DNA of 8,851 bases, from the NCBI GenBank assembly GCA_016928455.1, contig JAFGKP010000053.1:1-8851 (forward strand). The letters are read 5' to 3'. The stretch comes from Methanomicrobia archaeon (GTDB taxonomy: Archaea > Halobacteriota > Syntropharchaeia > Alkanophagales > Methanospirareceae). The position numbers were made by a program, and so were the translations under genes. This document shows positions 6,858 through 8,851 of this stretch, piece after piece; within the stretch, counting starts at the first letter, position 1, and each line of letters opens with the position of its first letter. The notes beneath the pieces are model-generated. The model worked only from the letters and a program-made list of their open reading frames with translations, had not been told where the DNA came from and did no database searches.

Positions 6858-6886
6858 CTATGGTAAGCCCTATGGGAGTACCGTAG
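6858..6886 (+). terminator. Intercistronic hairpin after the winged-helix gene
   Basis: CTATGGTA (6858-6865) pairs with TACCGTAG (6879-6886) over eight base pairs, one of them a G-U wobble. Inside, an AG/AG internal loop is followed by CCC-TAT-GGG. It begins three bases after the stop codon and is followed by a pyrimidine-rich run (CCCTTTCCC, 6889-6897) rather than a T tract. It could be a partial terminator, an RNA processing or stability element between the two cistrons, or a protein-binding dyad. The remaining bases to 6960 hold no gene or TATA box that I can see. Confidence 0.4.
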
Positions 6887-6960
6887 AACCCTTTCCCTGA
6901 TGGTGGTGTGCATACGAAGCGCATCGACCATGACCACGAGCGATTGAAGGATTGGTAGCG

Positions 6961-8220
6961 ATGAGAATCGGGTTCTTTGTATGGGAGTATCCGCCACATA
7001 TCGTGGGTGGATTGGGAACGTACGCGGTAAATATCACACAGGCGATGGTGCGGCAGGGGCACGATGTCTCGGTCTTCACGATGAATGACGGGACGCTGAA
7101 GACCCGTGAGACGATGCACGGCATTGATGTCAACCGGCCGATGATCGTGGATGGTGGGGGCATACTGCCGATGTGCATGACAGAAGATCTACGGCGGTGG
7201 GGAACAGGGATCAAATTCTTCAACGATGTGCTCATCTCGAACATCCTCAGCGCGACGAAGTTCGTGAATCAGCTGATCAGGAAGGAAGGCTATGCGTTTG
7301 ACATCATCTGCGCGCATGACTGGTTGAGCGCGATGGCGGGTATCATGGCGAAGCGAGAGACGGGGCTCCCGTTCGTCTTCCATTTCCATTCCACCGAATG
7401 GGGTCGCGCGCTCGGCGGTGGCTCTGACACCGTGATGCACATCGAGAAAACCGCAGCCGAGGTCGCGGATATGGTGATCACGGTCAGCTACCCGATGCAG
7501 GAGGACTTGATGCTGCACGGGGTCAATTCGACGAAGGTCAAGGTCTGCTGGAACGGTATACGCACGGACAGGTACGATCCCGCTGCGGTCCCCGCAGAGG
7601 CCGTTGCTAAATTGCGAGCCAGCTACGGCATCGACCCGGATGACCGGATGATCCTCTTCGTCGGGCGGTTGACGGCGGTAAAAGGAGTGCTGAATCTGAT
7701 CAAAGCAATGCCCACCATAATCAGTAAGCATCCGGAGGCACACCTGGTGGTGCTGGGCAAAGGTGAGTTTGAGCGAACGATCACTGACCTGATCGGCGTC
7801 TTACATCTAGAGGAACACGTCACGACCCGATTCGAATTTGTGAGTGAGGATGAGCGAATCAGGCATTATGCAGCCTGCGACCTGTTCGTCGCACCTTCGA
7901 TCTACGAACCGTTCGGGATCGTGGCTCTGGAGGCGATGGCGATGGAGAAGCCCCTCGTCGTCGGTGCAAAGGGCGTCATTGGCTTCCGTGATTTTGTTGT
8001 TCCGTCCGGGCATGATCAGACCGGTGTGCATGTCGATGGCAACACCTCGGCAGATATCGCCTGGGGTATCGCGTCATTGCTCGAGAACGAAGCAACGGCG
8101 AGGGAGATGGGGAAACGCGGCCGAAGCCGTGTCCAGAAATATTTCACCTGGGATCACATCGCCGCCTCTACCCTGGACCACTACAAAGCGGTGATCCAGG
8201 ATGTGCAGGCGAAGCAATAA
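6961..8220 (+). CDS. GT4-type glycosyltransferase (glycogen synthase-like)
   Basis: This complete 419-residue GT-B retaining glycosyltransferase has all expected landmarks: WEYPPHIVGGLG (8-19, donor loop with VGG), AHDW (118-121), FHFHSTEWGR (140-149), the nucleotide-binding FVGRLTAVKG with R236 and K241, LVVLGKGE, and EPFGIVALE with paired glutamates E316 and E324. It belongs to the GT4/GT5-like group that includes archaeal glycogen synthases; a donor of ADP- or UDP-glucose and an alpha-glucan acceptor are inferred from context. No signal peptide or membrane segment is present. The ATG at 6961 is chosen over a TTG three codons upstream because the protein then begins MRIGFFVWEYPP, as is typical, and AAGGA lies nine bases before it. 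It is a paralog of the partial gene at 1-504, so this locus holds three synthase-type enzymes. Other glycan products cannot be excluded. Confidence 0.9.
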   Translation: MRIGFFVWEYPPHIVGGLGTYAVNITQAMVRQGHDVSVFTMNDGTLKTRETMHGIDVNRPMIVDGGGILPMCMTEDLRRWGTGIKFFNDVLISNILSATKFVNQLIRKEGYAFDIICAHDWLSAMAGIMAKRETGLPFVFHFHSTEWGRALGGGSDTVMHIEKTAAEVADMVITVSYPMQEDLMLHGVNSTKVKVCWNGIRTDRYDPAAVPAEAVAKLRASYGIDPDDRMILFVGRLTAVKGVLNLIKAMPTIISKHPEAHLVVLGKGEFERTITDLIGVLHLEEHVTTRFEFVSEDERIRHYAACDLFVAPSIYEPFGIVALEAMAMEKPLVVGAKGVIGFRDFVVPSGHDQTGVHVDGNTSADIAWGIASLLENEATAREMGKRGRSRVQKYFTWDHIAASTLDHYKAVIQDVQAKQ

Positions 8221-8226
8221 GGCCCG

Positions 8227-8234
8227 GCTTTTTC
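8227..8234 (+). terminator. Possible T-tract terminator after the GT4 gene
   Basis: GCTTTTTC, a five-T run, lies seven bases after the stop codon within GC-rich DNA. Archaeal transcription often ends at such runs without a hairpin. This one is short, so support is weak. Confidence 0.3.
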
Positions 8235-8277
8235 TGCGCGGCGCCGAATACCTGCCGTGCGCTGTAGCAGCAGGGGC

Positions 8278-8530
8278 ATGAGATCCCTGCCTTCACTCAC
8301 GGTGAACGATAGCACTCTGAGAGACGTGGGAAAACGACAACGACTACATTGACGTGAATCGACCGCTGTTCGTCCTGATCGTGAACGCATCGCTTGCTCA
8401 TGATCCTGAGCGTGCGTGCGGGGCGGAGGCAATCCTGTATCGGGCTTTCAACGAGCCGCCCGGAATCACCTTACAGGATCGCGGAAGACCCTACGTTGAT
8501 GAACTTCTTGAACGATTGTCTGGACAGTTT
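8278..8530 (+). pseudogene. Probable frameshifted small gene, function unknown
   Basis: A coding-like stretch of 69 codons runs from 8321 to a TGA at 8528-8530. It is rich in G-starting codons and protein-like in sequence, with a hydrophobic RPLFVLIVNASL segment, then ILYRAFNEPPG, then an amphipathic YVDELLERLSGQF end. It has no start codon with a ribosome binding site: two stops (8303, 8318) precede it in frame. The neighbouring frame begins at an ATG (8278) and reads MRSLPSLTVNDSTL. Joining the two across the short GAGA run at 8319-8323 (a two-base loss or one-base gain) gives one continuous product of about 84 residues. This is either a decayed gene or a sequencing or assembly error in a real small gene. 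I do not recognise the family. Confidence 0.45.
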
Positions 8531-8605
8531 TGAGCGTGGTGCAGAGCTGAAAAGACCACGGAAAAAATTAGGTGGGGTTGGAAGGAGTTATTCAATACCC
8601 GCTCG

Positions 8606-8614
8606 TTTTATATA
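8606..8614 (+). promoter_or_regulatory. TATA box of the membrane-channel gene
   Basis: TTTTATATA lies in an AT-rich patch about 95 bases before the ATG at 8706. A start near 8636 would leave a leader of about 70 bases. That leader opens with a small hairpin, CACTTG-CTTG-CAGGTG (8639-8654, one wobble pair). From 8531 to 8605 I see nothing else. Confidence 0.6.
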
Positions 8615-8692
8615 CAAGGGATATGACATACTATTAAGCACTTGCTTGCAGGTGTTGGGGCAGTGGTTGTGAGACACGCCCTCAAAGAACTA

Positions 8693-8701
8693 GGAGGTGA
8701 T
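8693..8701 (+). promoter_or_regulatory. Full-consensus ribosome binding site
   Basis: GGAGGTGAT matches the archaeal 16S rRNA 3' tail over nine bases and ends four bases before the ATG at 8706. It is the strongest site in the window and implies efficient translation of the channel gene. Confidence 0.85.
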
Positions 8702-8705
8702 ATAT

Positions 8706-8851
8706 ATGGTAGAGATATTAGACACCATTATGGAAAGTTTTGCGACCGCAATTGGGACCATGATCAAATGGATACCTGCGATCATCGCTGCGCTGATCAT
8801 TTTGCTCATTGGCTGGTTCGCCGGCAAGCTTGCGGGAAAAATCATCGGTAC
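8706..8851 (+). CDS. Mechanosensitive ion channel family protein, N-terminal fragment, cut by window edge
   Basis: Only the first 48 residues are present. A short amphipathic start (MVEILDTIMESFATAIGTM) leads into a membrane helix, WIPAIIAALIILLIGWFAGKLA (residues 22-43), ending in KIIG. This pattern of IPAIIAALIILLIGW followed by small and basic residues is the conserved membrane-helix motif found at the N-terminus of many MscS-like channels in archaea and bacteria. Such channels release solutes when membrane tension rises. The pore helix and cytoplasmic domain that would confirm the family lie beyond the window. It has its own promoter and shows no functional link to the glucan genes, apart from the loose point that both bear on cell osmotic state. 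Confidence 0.68.
   Translation, partial: MVEILDTIMESFATAIGTMIKWIPAIIAALIILLIGWFAGKLAGKIIG

Noticed and set aside
6897..6960. Possible C/D-box guide RNA (CCTGATGG and later motifs)
   Set aside because: The C and D boxes do not match the consensus in the required order and spacing.
7189..7743. A 184-codon minus-strand frame inside the GT4 gene
   Set aside because: Antisense shadow of a clearly coding gene; rich in histidine, arginine and aspartate, with no recognisable fold.
8181..8432. An 83-codon minus-strand frame
   Set aside because: Overlaps the end of the GT4 gene, shows no domain pattern and has no ribosome binding site.
8394..8672. An open frame of about 92 codons on the plus strand
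   Set aside because: Arginine- and serine-rich sequence typical of an out-of-frame reading; it overlaps the more protein-like 8321-8530 frame and runs through the TATA box at 8606-8614.
8639..8705. Riboswitch-like leader of the channel gene
   Set aside because: Only one short hairpin with a wobble pair is visible; no conserved riboswitch core can be recognised.

Overview
The window reads as archaeal. AT-rich TATA-like boxes stand about 25-45 bases before several start codons. Ribosome binding sites match the archaeal 16S tail, with a full nine-base match before the last gene. Coding DNA is moderately GC-rich, and the gene families fit a methanogen-related euryarchaeote (Methanomicrobia, Syntrophoarchaeia or ANME-1 type). 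That placement is inferred from gene content, not from a marker gene.

Most of the window (1-8220) is an alpha-glucan (glycogen) metabolism locus. From the left: the first 168 residues of a GT4-type glycosyltransferase on the minus strand (1-504, running off the edge); a divergent promoter region (505-619); a plus-strand pair made of a GT3 (eukaryotic-type) glycogen synthase (620-2584) overlapping a GlgC-like sugar-nucleotide pyrophosphorylase with a C-terminal beta-helix (2571-3902); a GalT-like HIT-superfamily transferase on the minus strand (3899-4936), whose stop codon overlaps that of the pyrophosphorylase; a second divergent promoter region (4937-5023); a GH57 alpha-amylase-type glycosidase (5024-6532); a small winged-helix protein with its own promoter (6651-6854); an intercistronic hairpin (6858-6886); and a complete second GT4/GT5-like glycosyltransferase (6961-8220).

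Together these could activate glucose-1-phosphate to a nucleotide sugar (pyrophosphorylase, possibly the GalT-like enzyme), polymerise it (GT3 plus the GT4 enzymes) and trim or remobilise the polymer (GH57). The winged-helix protein is a plausible local regulator. No classical GH13 branching enzyme or glycogen phosphorylase is visible here.

The 485 bases from 8221 to 8705 hold a probable broken small gene (about 8278-8530, one short frameshift) and then the promoter and leader of a final gene. That gene begins at 8706 and encodes the N-terminal membrane helix of a mechanosensitive-channel-type protein, cut off by the window end. No RNA genes, insertion sequences, CRISPR arrays or long repeats were seen.
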